Source: Acidobacteriota bacterium
GTDB taxonomy: Bacteria; Acidobacteriota; Vicinamibacteria; Fen-336
Direction: 5' to 3'
NCBI GenBank assembly: GCA_022340585.1
Contig: JAJDNS010000053.1
Span: 28,782-92,781, forward strand
DNA: 64,000 nt
Below, one piece after another: positions 35,923 to 43,892 of the stretch. The position numbers were made by a program, and so were the translations under genes. Below the pieces are notes generated by a model. That model was not told where the DNA came from, made no database searches, and saw nothing but the letters and a program-made list of their open reading frames with translations. Each line of letters opens with the position of its first letter. Position 1 is the first letter of the stretch.

Positions 35923-38169
35923 ATGAACAACGTTTCCCGGCGCCGTTTCCTGAAGATCGCCGGCGCCGGTGCCGGAGTGGCCGCAGCCGGCTCTTCCCTG
36001 GCTGCTCTCCCGGGCCTCCGGGCCGCGGGCCAGGCCGCTGAGAAGGGGATCCGTGAGGTCCCGACCTTCTGCGACATCTGCTTCTGGAAGTGCAACGCCA
36101 TCGCGACGGTGCGAGACGGCGCGCTCTGGAAGGTCGAGGGTCATCCGGACGATCCGCTCTCCCAGGGCCGGCTCTGCCCGCGGGGGACCGGAGGCGTGGG
36201 AGCCCACTTCGACTCCGACCGCGTCCGGTCGCCCCTGCTGCGGGCCAGCGTGCGGGGCGAGGAGCAGTGGACCGAGGTCACCTGGGACGAGGCCCTCGGC
36301 CACATCGCCGAGAAGATGCAGAAGATCAAGGCCGAGTACGGCCCGGAGGCGGTGGCGCTGTTCAGTCACGGCGTCGGCGGCACCTTCCTCAAGCACACGC
36401 TCAAGGCGTACGGCTCGCCCAACATCTCCGCTCCCTCCTTCGCCCAGTGCCGGGGGCCTCGTGACGTCGGGTTCGAGCTGACCTTCGGCCATCCCGTGGG
36501 CTCCCCCGAGCCCACCGACATCCGCAACTCGAAGTGCCTGGTTCTCATCGGCTCCCACCTGGGCGAGAACATGCACAACACCCAGGTCCAGGAGTTCGCC
36601 GACGCCGTCGGAAGCGGGGCGTCCGTCATCGTGGTCGACCCCCGCTTCTCCATCGCCGCGAGCAAGGCGAAGCACTTCCTTCCCATCAAGCCCGGGACGG
36701 ACATCGCCCTCCTTCTCGCGTGGATGAACGTCATCGTCCGCGAGGGGCTCTACGACAAGGAGTACGTGGAAGCCTACGGCTTCGGCTTCGAGGCCTTCTC
36801 CGCGGAGATCCAGCCGTTCACCCCCGAGTGGGCCTACCCCGAGACGGGGATCGAGCCCGCGCTCATCCGGGAGAGCGCCCGGGAGATGGCCCGCCATCGC
36901 CCGGCCACCCTGATCCACCCCGGGCGCCACACCACCTGGCACGGCAACGACACCCAGCGCAGCCGGGCCATCGCCCTCCTCAACGCGCTCATGGGCAGCT
37001 GGGGCCGCAAGGGCGGCATCTATCGGCCGGGTCGGCCGTCGGTGCCGGCGTACCCGTACCCCCCGTACCCGAAGTCGGTGCGGGGGATGGTCGACAACCC
37101 GGTCCGCCCGGAGCTCGAGGGAGCACCTGCGCCGGCGGGTGGCCTCGATCTCCGGCGGCGCTACCCCTTCGCCACCGAGCCCCTCACCACCGGGGTCCGC
37201 GACGCCACGCTCACCGGGGAGCCCTACCCGGTGAAAGGCTGGCTCGTCTACGCCACCAACCTCATCAAGACGCTCCCGAACCAGGACGAGACCATCGAGG
37301 CCATCCAGAAGCTCGACCTCCTCGTGGTGGTCGACGTGATCGGCAGCGAGATCGCGGGCTGGGCTGATGTCGTCCTCCCCGAATCGACCTACCTGGAACG
37401 CTACGACGACCTGAACGTCCAGACCTTCCGCGACCCCTTCGTGGCCCTGCGCCAGCCGGTAGTCGAGGCCCCCCACGACCAGAAGCCCAACTGGTGGATC
37501 GCCCGGGAGCTTGCCGTCAAGCTGGGTCTGGAGGAGTACTACCCCTGGGAGGACATCGAGGAGTACCTCTCCCACCGCCTCGATGCCGCGGGGATGAGCC
37601 TGGCCACGCTCAAGCAGAAGGGCCTCGTCAAGGCTCCCAGGTCCCCCCTCTACTTCGAAGAAGGTGTCGTTCCCGAGTTCTTCACCCCCTCGGGGAAGAT
37701 CGAGTTCTACTCCGTCCAGCTGAAGGAGGCGGGCTTCGACCCGGTGCCGAAGCACACGCCCCCGAAACCGGGGCCGCCCGGCTCCTTCCGCCTCCTCTAC
37801 GGACGCGCTCCCGTTCACTCCTTCAGCCGCACCCAGACCAACCCCGTGCTCGCCCAGGCCATGGGCGAGAACGAGGTCTGGGTGAACGCCGACGTCGCCG
37901 AACGCTTCGGGCTGAGGATTGGCGACCGGGTGCGCCTCAAGAACCAGGACGGGGCGGTGAGCGACACCATCAAGGTGCGTCCCACCCAGGCCGTCCGCCC
38001 CGACTGCGTGTACATGGTCCACGGCTTCGGCCACAGCTCGAAGATGCTGAAGAAGGCCTACCGGAAGGGGGCGAGCGACTCTCAGCTCATCACTCGCTAC
38101 GCCACCGACCCGCTCATGGGGGGCACCGGCATGAACGTCAACTTCGTCACCCTCGAGCAGGAGGCCTGA
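35923..38169 (+). CDS. Tat-exported molybdopterin oxidoreductase, PsrA/PhsA-like catalytic subunit
   Basis: 748-residue molybdo-bis-MGD enzyme. Tat leader SRRRFLKIAGAGAG; [4Fe-4S] ligands Cys50, 53, 57 and 85 (CDICFWKC...LCPRG); probable Mo ligand Cys176 in FAQCRGPRD. The C-terminal dinucleotide-binding region has AEDWADVVLPESTYLE-like blocks (GWADVVLPESTYLERYDD) and FGLRIGDRVRLKN. The fused [4Fe-4S]/Cys pattern and the two subunits that follow place it with thiosulfate, polysulfide or related reductases; arsenate or other substrates cannot be excluded by eye. First gene of a sigma-54 operon of six; YeeE/YedE transporters downstream argue for a sulfur compound. Acts in the periplasm. Confidence 0.88.
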   Translation: MNNVSRRRFLKIAGAGAGVAAAGSSLAALPGLRAAGQAAEKGIREVPTFCDICFWKCNAIATVRDGALWKVEGHPDDPLSQGRLCPRGTGGVGAHFDSDRVRSPLLRASVRGEEQWTEVTWDEALGHIAEKMQKIKAEYGPEAVALFSHGVGGTFLKHTLKAYGSPNISAPSFAQCRGPRDVGFELTFGHPVGSPEPTDIRNSKCLVLIGSHLGENMHNTQVQEFADAVGSGASVIVVDPRFSIAASKAKHFLPIKPGTDIALLLAWMNVIVREGLYDKEYVEAYGFGFEAFSAEIQPFTPEWAYPETGIEPALIRESAREMARHRPATLIHPGRHTTWHGNDTQRSRAIALLNALMGSWGRKGGIYRPGRPSVPAYPYPPYPKSVRGMVDNPVRPELEGAPAPAGGLDLRRRYPFATEPLTTGVRDATLTGEPYPVKGWLVYATNLIKTLPNQDETIEAIQKLDLLVVVDVIGSEIAGWADVVLPESTYLERYDDLNVQTFRDPFVALRQPVVEAPHDQKPNWWIARELAVKLGLEEYYPWEDIEEYLSHRLDAAGMSLATLKQKGLVKAPRSPLYFEEGVVPEFFTPSGKIEFYSVQLKEAGFDPVPKHTPPKPGPPGSFRLLYGRAPVHSFSRTQTNPVLAQAMGENEVWVNADVAERFGLRIGDRVRLKNQDGAVSDTIKVRPTQAVRPDCVYMVHGFGHSSKMLKKAYRKGASDSQLITRYATDPLMGGTGMNVNFVTLEQEA

Positions 38170-38173
38170 GGCC

Positions 38174-38713
38174 ATGGCACGCCTGGGAATGGTCATCGAC
38201 ACCAAGCGCTGCGTGGGCTGCATGGACTGCGTGGTGGCCTGCAAGACCGAGAACGAGACGCCCGAGGGAATGAACCGGGACTGGATCACCTACGCCACGA
38301 GGGGCCGGTACCCGAACCTCTCCCTCACCATCCAGAGCGAGCGGTGCAACCACTGCGACAACCCGCCCTGCGTCCACTGCTGCCCCACCGGGGCCAGCCA
38401 CGTGCACGACTGGGGGGGGATGGTCCAGATCACGAAGGAGGAGTGCATCGGCTGCAAGGCCTGCGTCGCCTCGTGCCCCTACGACGCCCGCTACATCCAC
38501 CCCGAGGGGTACGCCGACAAGTGCACCTTCTGCCTCCACCGGGTGGAGAAGGGGCAGGACCCGGCCTGCGTGTCGGTCTGCCCCACCCACTGCATGCACT
38601 TCGGCGACCTCGACGACCCCAATTCCGAGGTGAGCAAGCTCCTCGCCTCTCGCAAGCACCACGTGGTCATGCCCGAGGCGGGCACCCGGCCGCGGGTCTT
38701 CTTCCTGGAGTAG
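38174..38713 (+). CDS. 4Fe-4S ferredoxin subunit, PsrB/PhsB-like
   Basis: 179-residue electron-transfer protein with four cysteine groups for four [4Fe-4S] clusters: CVGCMDCVVAC, CNHCDNPPCVHC, CIGCKACVASCPYDA and CTFCLHR...CVSVC. It passes electrons between the membrane subunit and the molybdoenzyme. No leader of its own, as usual for partners of a Tat-carried catalytic subunit. Starts four bases after the catalytic subunit. Confidence 0.9.
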   Translation: MARLGMVIDTKRCVGCMDCVVACKTENETPEGMNRDWITYATRGRYPNLSLTIQSERCNHCDNPPCVHCCPTGASHVHDWGGMVQITKEECIGCKACVASCPYDARYIHPEGYADKCTFCLHRVEKGQDPACVSVCPTHCMHFGDLDDPNSEVSKLLASRKHHVVMPEAGTRPRVFFLE

Positions 38714-38716
38714 GCC

Positions 38717-39670
38717 ATGACCGAGCTCATCTCGACCGCGCACTCTCCCTGGGTCGACCCCCACCTCCACGTCTGGGGCTGGGAGATCCCCGTCTATCTC
38801 TTCCTCGGAGGCTGGACGGCAGGGATCATGGTGCTCTGCGGCTGGGCCCTGTGGAAGGGCCAGCGCGACGAGCGTCCCCACGCCACCTTCTCCCTGGCCT
38901 CGAGCGGCCTCTTCATGCTCGCCTTTCTGGCCATCTCCCTGGGCATGGGGGCCCTCTTCCTCGACCTCGAGCACAAGCTCTACGTGTGGCGGCTGTACCT
39001 GACTTTCGAGCCGGCCTCGCCCATGTCGTGGGGCGCCTGGATCCTGATGCTCGTCTACCCGGTCCTCGTGATGGGGATGCTCCTGGACCCTCCCCGGAGC
39101 CTCATGAACCGGTTCCCCCGCATCGAGCCGGCCTGGACGAGCCTGACCGACAACCTCACCGTGCGGCGGCTGACCGGCCTCGTGTCGATCTGCACCGGCG
39201 TGGCCCTGGGGATCTACACGGGGATCCTGTTGTCCGCGCTGGGAGCCCGCCCCCTGTGGTCGAGCGCGATCCTCGGCCCCCTCTTCCTCTTCTCGGGCCT
39301 CTCCGCCGCCGCTGCCTTCGCCCACTGGGCCTCGCCCGATCAGCCCGAGCGGGAGTACCTGGCCAAGATCGACAACCAGTTCCTGGCCAGCGAGCTCGCC
39401 ATGGTCCTCCTCCTCCTCATCGGCCTCGCCACGTCGACCGAGGCTCACATGCAGGCGGCCCACCTCTTCCTCGGCGGCCCCTACACCGCGGTCTTCTGGG
39501 TGGGCGTCGTCGGCCTGGGCATCGTGCTACCCCTCGTCATCCAGTCCCTCGCGGTCACTCACCGCGTGCCCCACACGCCGCTGGCCCCCGTCCTCGTGCT
39601 GCTCGGGGGGCTGGCCCTGCGCTTCGTGATCGTCTCCGCCGGCCAGGTCAGCCACTGGCCGCGGCTCTAG
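38717..39670 (+). CDS. NrfD/PsrC-family quinol-linked membrane subunit
   Basis: 317-residue integral membrane protein with about eight to nine membrane helices. NrfD family features: WGWEIPVYLFLGGWTAGIMV near the N-terminus, SLGMGALFLDLEHKLYVWRL, and SWGAWILMLVYPVLV. It anchors the complex and exchanges electrons with the quinone pool. Starts three bases after the ferredoxin gene. Confidence 0.9.
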   Translation: MTELISTAHSPWVDPHLHVWGWEIPVYLFLGGWTAGIMVLCGWALWKGQRDERPHATFSLASSGLFMLAFLAISLGMGALFLDLEHKLYVWRLYLTFEPASPMSWGAWILMLVYPVLVMGMLLDPPRSLMNRFPRIEPAWTSLTDNLTVRRLTGLVSICTGVALGIYTGILLSALGARPLWSSAILGPLFLFSGLSAAAAFAHWASPDQPEREYLAKIDNQFLASELAMVLLLLIGLATSTEAHMQAAHLFLGGPYTAVFWVGVVGLGIVLPLVIQSLAVTHRVPHTPLAPVLVLLGGLALRFVIVSAGQVSHWPRL

Positions 39671-39679
39671 GAGAAGACA

Positions 39680-40249
39680 TTGGCTTCAACGACCCACGAC
39701 GTCTCGCCTCCGGCCGGGGCCGCCCACGAGCGGACCCATGAGCCGAGGCCCTACGCGAACCCCTACCTCGCGGGAATCGGCCTCGGCCTGGTTCTCCTCG
39801 CCGCCTTCGTCTTCATGGGACGTGGGCTGGGAGCCTCCGGCGCCTTCAACTCGACCATCGCCTGGCTCGTCTCGCTGGTCGCACCGGGCTACGCCGCGTC
39901 CAACGAGTTCCTCGCCCGCTACCTGGACGTCCCCGGGCACCCCCTGAAGGCCTGGCTCGTGTTCGAGGTTCTCGGCGTCTTCACCGGTGCCCTCCTCTCG
40001 GGTGTCCTCGCCCACCGGATGTCCCGCACGGTCGAGAAGGGGCCGGGGGCCTCGGTAGCGCTCCGGCTCGGCCTGGCCTTCCTCGGCGGTTTCCTCATGG
40101 CGTTCGGGGCGGCCCTCGGCCGGGGGTGCACCAGCGGGCAAGCGCTCACCGGCGGGGCCATCCTCAACGCCGGGAGCTGGATCTTCATGACGTGCTTCTT
40201 CGGCGGGGCCTACGGCGCCGCCTGGTTCGTGCGGAGGCAGTGGCGATGA
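39680..40249 (+). CDS. YeeE/YedE-family half-transporter (PmpA-like)
   Basis: 189-residue membrane protein with four to five helices and the family motif GRGCTSGQALTGGAILN, whose Cys is part of the thiosulfate or sulfur-relay path in YeeE/TsuA-type carriers. At half the size of YeeE it should pair with the next gene product, as PmpA does with PmpB. TTG 39680 is the start: AGGAG precedes it and no ATG or GTG is suitable. Confidence 0.82.
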   Translation: MASTTHDVSPPAGAAHERTHEPRPYANPYLAGIGLGLVLLAAFVFMGRGLGASGAFNSTIAWLVSLVAPGYAASNEFLARYLDVPGHPLKAWLVFEVLGVFTGALLSGVLAHRMSRTVEKGPGASVALRLGLAFLGGFLMAFGAALGRGCTSGQALTGGAILNAGSWIFMTCFFGGAYGAAWFVRRQWR

Positions 40250-40857
40250 ACCTACCGCTCTACAAGTTCGGCGCCTTCGGTGACGAGGCGAGCCTCGTCG
40301 TCGCCTTCGTCATCGGGATCGGCTTCGGCTGGTTCCTGGAGCGGGCCGGCTTCGGCAACGCTCGGAAGCTGATGGCCCAGTTCTATCTGACCGACATGGC
40401 CGTCTTCAAGGTGATGTTCTCCGCGGTGGTCACCGCCCTGCTCGGCGTCACCTACCTGGCCTGGGCCGGCTGGCTGGACCTCTCGCTCGTCTACTACGTC
40501 CCGACCTACTGGATCACCGCGATCCTGGGTGGTCTGCTGATGGGCGTGGGCTTCGTGATCGGGGGCTACTGCCCCGGGACGTCGGTGGCCTCCATGGCCA
40601 CGGGCCGGATCGACGGCCTCGTGTACGTCGCAGGCTTCGCCGCCGGCACCCTCGGCTTCGTCCTGGGCTACCCGCTCTTCAAGGAGCTGCTCGCCATGGG
40701 CGACCTCGGGGTTCTGACCCTTCCGGAGGTCGCGGGCGTGCGGTGGGGCATCGTCGTCTTCGGGGTGGTCCTCCTGGCCATCGGGGGGTTCGCCGGGGCG
40801 ACGTGGGTCGAGAAGTGGATGGCCGCCCGGGCCGAGCCCGGCGCGAGCGCGGAGTAG
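40246..40857 (+). CDS. YeeE/YedE-family half-transporter (PmpB-like)
   Basis: 203-residue membrane protein, the second half of the YeeE-type pair, with the motif GFVIGGYCPGTSVASMA carrying the functional Cys. It begins GFGWFLERAGFGNARKL, typical of the family. ATG 40246 overlaps the stop of the preceding gene (ATGA), so the two are translationally coupled and probably assemble together. Role: moving thiosulfate or another sulfur species across the membrane. Confidence 0.82.
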   Translation: MNLPLYKFGAFGDEASLVVAFVIGIGFGWFLERAGFGNARKLMAQFYLTDMAVFKVMFSAVVTALLGVTYLAWAGWLDLSLVYYVPTYWITAILGGLLMGVGFVIGGYCPGTSVASMATGRIDGLVYVAGFAAGTLGFVLGYPLFKELLAMGDLGVLTLPEVAGVRWGIVVFGVVLLAIGGFAGATWVEKWMAARAEPGASAE

Positions 40858-40866
40858 GAGGACGAC

Positions 40867-41538
40867 ATGTACGGCTGGCTCTGCAAGCTGGGCCTCAACC
40901 GGGCCCTCGCCCTCCTGGCCTTCGTCCTGGGGGCAGGGGCGCTCTTCGCCCAGGTCTACCCCGACCGCACCCTCAGCGTGCACGAGACGGAGCTCCTCAC
41001 CGCGAGCGCCCGGGCGGAAGACCACGTCCCCCCGGCTGAGCTCGCGGCCTGGATCGTCGCGGGCCGGGCCGACTACCGCCTCCTCGACCTGCGCGACGAG
41101 ACGGCGTTCGCCGAATACCACATTCCGACCGCCGAGAACGTGCCGCTCACCGATCTGTTCGCCCACGGCCTCCTGCGCAACGAGAAGATCGTCCTGTACG
41201 CCGACGGGGACCTCCCCGCGGCTCAGGCCTGGCTGCTTCTGCGGGGCCGTGGCTACCAGGGCGTCTACACCCTCCAGGGCGGTCTCGACGCCTGGAAGGA
41301 CCAGGTGCTCTTCCCCATGATGCCGGAGAGCCCGAGCCCCGAGGAGCAGCTCCGCTTCGAAGAGGCAGCCCACCTCGCGAAGCTGTTCGGCGGCCAGCCC
41401 CGGGCCGCCGCCTCGGGCGGCGACGCGCAGCTCATGGACATGTCGGCGCTCCAGGCCTCCACGCCGGCCGTGGCCGCTCCATCGCTTCCCGCCGCCGGTG
41501 GGGGCAAGAGCCGGCGCGGACCGCGCGAGGGCTGCTGA
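40867..41538 (+). CDS. Membrane-anchored rhodanese-fold protein lacking the catalytic Cys
   Basis: 223-residue protein. One N-terminal membrane helix (ALALLAFVLGAGALF), then a rhodanese fold (YRLLDLRDETAFAEYHIPTAENVPL ... VYTLQGGLDAWKD, residues about 55-145). The active-site loop, normally YCxxG, reads YADGD (residues 111-115), so the sulfur-accepting cysteine is absent. The protein ends in a basic tail and a terminal Gly-Cys; Cys6 is the only other cysteine. It may bind rather than transfer sulfur, or use the C-terminal cysteine. Last gene of the sigma-54 operon, nine bases after the PmpB-like gene. Confidence 0.8.
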   Translation: MYGWLCKLGLNRALALLAFVLGAGALFAQVYPDRTLSVHETELLTASARAEDHVPPAELAAWIVAGRADYRLLDLRDETAFAEYHIPTAENVPLTDLFAHGLLRNEKIVLYADGDLPAAQAWLLLRGRGYQGVYTLQGGLDAWKDQVLFPMMPESPSPEEQLRFEEAAHLAKLFGGQPRAAASGGDAQLMDMSALQASTPAVAAPSLPAAGGGKSRRGPREGC

Positions 41539-41578
41539 GGACCGACCCGGCGTCCAGTCCCGAAGTCCGAAGTCTGAT

Positions 41579-42013
41579 TCACGGGCCCCCGAACGCCCAG
41601 CCCAGGTTCACGCCGAAGGTGCCCTGGGGGCTGTAGCCGTAGCGGGCGAAGGAGCCGCCGTGGACGCCGATGACGAAGCGCTCGTCGATCCAGTGGAGAA
41701 AGACCAGCGAGGCCGCCCCCCCGGTGACGTCGACGGTCTCGACACGGTGGGTCTCGTTGACCCACACGTCCGAGGCGCCGAGGCGCATCTCGAACCGCGA
41801 TCGCCCATCGAGGGCGTAGGTCGTGGGTTGCTCCTCGGACTCCGGCACGAGCGCCTGGGCTCCTTCGTCGACCGCGTCATCCTGGGCGTGGGCCAGAGGC
41901 GCCCCGGCCACCGAGCCACACACAAGCAGCAAGGTGACGAGATGCGGGAGCAATCTGGCCGGCAACGGATTCCGGCTGGATGGAGCGAGGGCCACGGAGG
42001 TCGGTCGTGTCAT
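41579..42013 (-). CDS. Small exported protein, outer-membrane barrel-like
   Basis: 144-residue protein with a clear signal peptide (LLPHLVTLLLVCGSVAGAPLAHAQ) and a short beta-rich body (LDGRSRFEMRLGASDVWV, FVIGVHGGSFARYGY, FGVNLGWAFGGP). It resembles part of an outer-membrane barrel but is too short for a closed eight-strand barrel with certainty. ATG 42013 follows GGAGGAG. It converges on the rhodanese gene. Confidence 0.55.
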   Translation of the reverse strand: MTRPTSVALAPSSRNPLPARLLPHLVTLLLVCGSVAGAPLAHAQDDAVDEGAQALVPESEEQPTTYALDGRSRFEMRLGASDVWVNETHRVETVDVTGGAASLVFLHWIDERFVIGVHGGSFARYGYSPQGTFGVNLGWAFGGP

Positions 42014-42177
42014 GACGCTCCTCCTTTCCGATGTGCCCCCTGATACGAGCCCCGTCACCCGACCCGGGCTATCCGGTCGGGTCGCGGAGGTCGGGGCTCT
42101 CACTGAGGTGGGACACCCGAGAGGAGCCGACGTGTCACCCCGCTCCCCCCCACGTAGGATGAGGTGCCCGTCGTGTG
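42014..42177. other. Intergenic region with a hairpin
   Basis: About 160 bases without a gene; an inverted repeat CCCGACC/GGTCGGG lies near 42059-42082. Nothing else recognised. Confidence 0.4.
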
Positions 42178-42803
42178 TCAGTGCCCCCGCAGCGACTCGA
42201 GCACTTCGGGCGTGAACGGGTTCTCGTCGCGGCGCAGGGCCTGGATCCACTCGTCGCGGCGGGCGCGGTTCGAGGTCCCCTCCCTGGCCTGGACCGACTC
42301 CAGGTCAGCCCGGGCTCCGGCGAGGTCGCCGGTGAGCGCTCGGGCCAGGGCCCGCGAGCTCTGCAGTCCGGGGTACCCGGGAGCGAGTACCATGCCATGA
42401 TCGCACGCATCGAGGACCTCGGCCGGATGCCCCTGGAGGGCGCCGCTCGAGCACAGGGTGGCCCAGGCCGCCGCCGAGGGACTCAGTGAGGGGTCCAGCT
42501 CCTCTGCCTTCGCGTAGGCGACGACTGCTTCCGGGATCCGTCCCGCTGGGACGCGAAGCCCCGGGAGACGTCGTTCTGCCCGTACATGACCGCGATCGCC
42601 TTCTCCGGGACCGGCCCCGCCGAGCCGTCGCCGTCAGTGAGACGCACCCGCACCGGCTTGGCCCGACCGTTCGGGTCGAGAACCGTCACGGTCAGTCGGG
42701 CCCTCGGCCCGGATCCGGCGAGGGACCGCCCGGTCGGGTCGAGGAGGAGCCCGAGCCCCACCGGGATGAGGATGGCGGCGAGCATGTGCCGGCGACGGTG
42801 CAT
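42178..42803 (-). pseudogene. Remnant of two fused gene fragments in different frames
   Basis: From 42803 an open frame encodes a signal peptide (HMLAAILIPVGLGLLLD) and a beta domain (RLTVTVLDPNGRAKPVRVRL, EKAIAVMYGQNDVSRGFA), then loses sense near 42540 and stops at 42483. In a different frame from about 42545 to 42178 the sequence reads GRIPEAVVAYAKAEELDPSL ... LARALTGDLAGARADLESVQ ... ENPFTPEVLESLRGH, the typical C-terminal TPR tail of large WD40/TPR proteins. The two pieces do not belong to one family, so a deletion joined the ends of a larger gene or of two genes. A small protein could still start at 42393, but it would be only part of the TPR tail. Confidence 0.7.
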
Positions 42804-42841
42804 GGACTCCTCCTCTCGTCCGGGGCGTCCGACCCGGGCGG

Positions 42842-43834
42842 TCAGACGGGCCGGCGGGCCGGCCGGAGCAGCTCGACGACGGCGCCCACCACCCCGGTCT
42901 CGCCGCGGGTGCGGCCGAAGACGATCTCGGTTCCGGAGTAGTAGTCCCCGGGCATCCCCGCGAAGGTCCGGTGGTACTCACCCACCAGCTCCTCCCAGCG
43001 CTCCCGGACCGCGTCCAGGAGAACGGGGCCGGCCTCGGCGGTGCCGCCGGTGAGCGCCATCCGGTCCGGCAGGTAGATGACGGACAACGAGGCCAGGGTC
43101 TCCCCCACGTAGCGGCCGATCTGCCGGATGACGGCAATCGCCTTCTCGTCGGTGCCCTCCCGGGCGGCGGTGATCACGTCCCGCGCGGTCACGGAGCGTC
43201 CGTACTCCTGCCGCGCCAGGCGCTCGATCCCCTCCACGCCGCAGAGGGCCTCGGCACAACCCCGGCAGCCCGTGGTGCAGGCCGGGCCCCCGGGCTCGAG
43301 GATGACGTGGCCGGTGTCCCCGGCGCACCCGCCGACGTACCGCAGGGGCTCGCCACCCACGACCACTCCCGCCCCGAGGCCGGTGCCGAGGGCCAGGCAG
43401 AGAAAACGGGCGGCTCCCTTGCCGACTCCATAGGCGTACTCGGCCAGCACGTGGGCGGTCAGATCGTTGTTCACCACCACCGGCAGACCGAACCACTCGC
43501 CGAGGGGCGTCTTCATGTCGACCCCGTGCAGAGCGGGGGTGTTGAGACAGAGGATGGGCCCCTTGCGGTCGTCGTCCGTCCACCCGTGCACCGACAGGCC
43601 CACTCCCTTCACCTCGACGGGGGCCCTCTCGAGCAGGCCACCCACGCACTCCTTAAGGCGCCCCATGAAGGGCTCCGGCGAGTGGTGGCCCTCGGTGGGG
43701 AAGCGGGTGAAGGCGTGGACGTTGCCCCCCACGTCGACCAGGCCGGCCTTGGTGCTCGTCCCGCCCACGTCGACGCCCAGCGCGAGCGGGGGCTGGATCC
43801 CGTCGAGATCGCTTTCGTCTTCGTCCAAGGACAT
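42842..43834 (-). CDS. ROK-family sugar kinase
   Basis: 330-residue kinase. ATP-binding motif LALGVDVGGTSTKAGLVD, catalytic Asp in VVVNNDLTAHVLAEY, and the ROK zinc region CTTGCRGCAEALCG, which is a variant of the usual CxCGxxGC. Likely phosphorylates a hexose or N-acetylhexosamine; in this cluster GalNAc, galactosamine or GlcNAc are plausible. ATG 43834 has AGGAGG nine bases upstream. It follows the AgaS-like gene on the same strand (58-base gap). Confidence 0.85.
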   Translation of the reverse strand: MSLDEDESDLDGIQPPLALGVDVGGTSTKAGLVDVGGNVHAFTRFPTEGHHSPEPFMGRLKECVGGLLERAPVEVKGVGLSVHGWTDDDRKGPILCLNTPALHGVDMKTPLGEWFGLPVVVNNDLTAHVLAEYAYGVGKGAARFLCLALGTGLGAGVVVGGEPLRYVGGCAGDTGHVILEPGGPACTTGCRGCAEALCGVEGIERLARQEYGRSVTARDVITAAREGTDEKAIAVIRQIGRYVGETLASLSVIYLPDRMALTGGTAEAGPVLLDAVRERWEELVGEYHRTFAGMPGDYYSGTEIVFGRTRGETGVVGAVVELLRPARRPV

Positions 43835-43892
43835 CGAGTCGCGCCTCCTCATCATCCGGCCCCGTGACGTCGGGACCACCGAAAGCCGCCGG

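Noticed and set aside
35923..38169. Selenocysteine in the molybdoenzyme
   Set aside because: No in-frame TGA occurs; the probable metal ligand is an ordinary Cys (residue 176).
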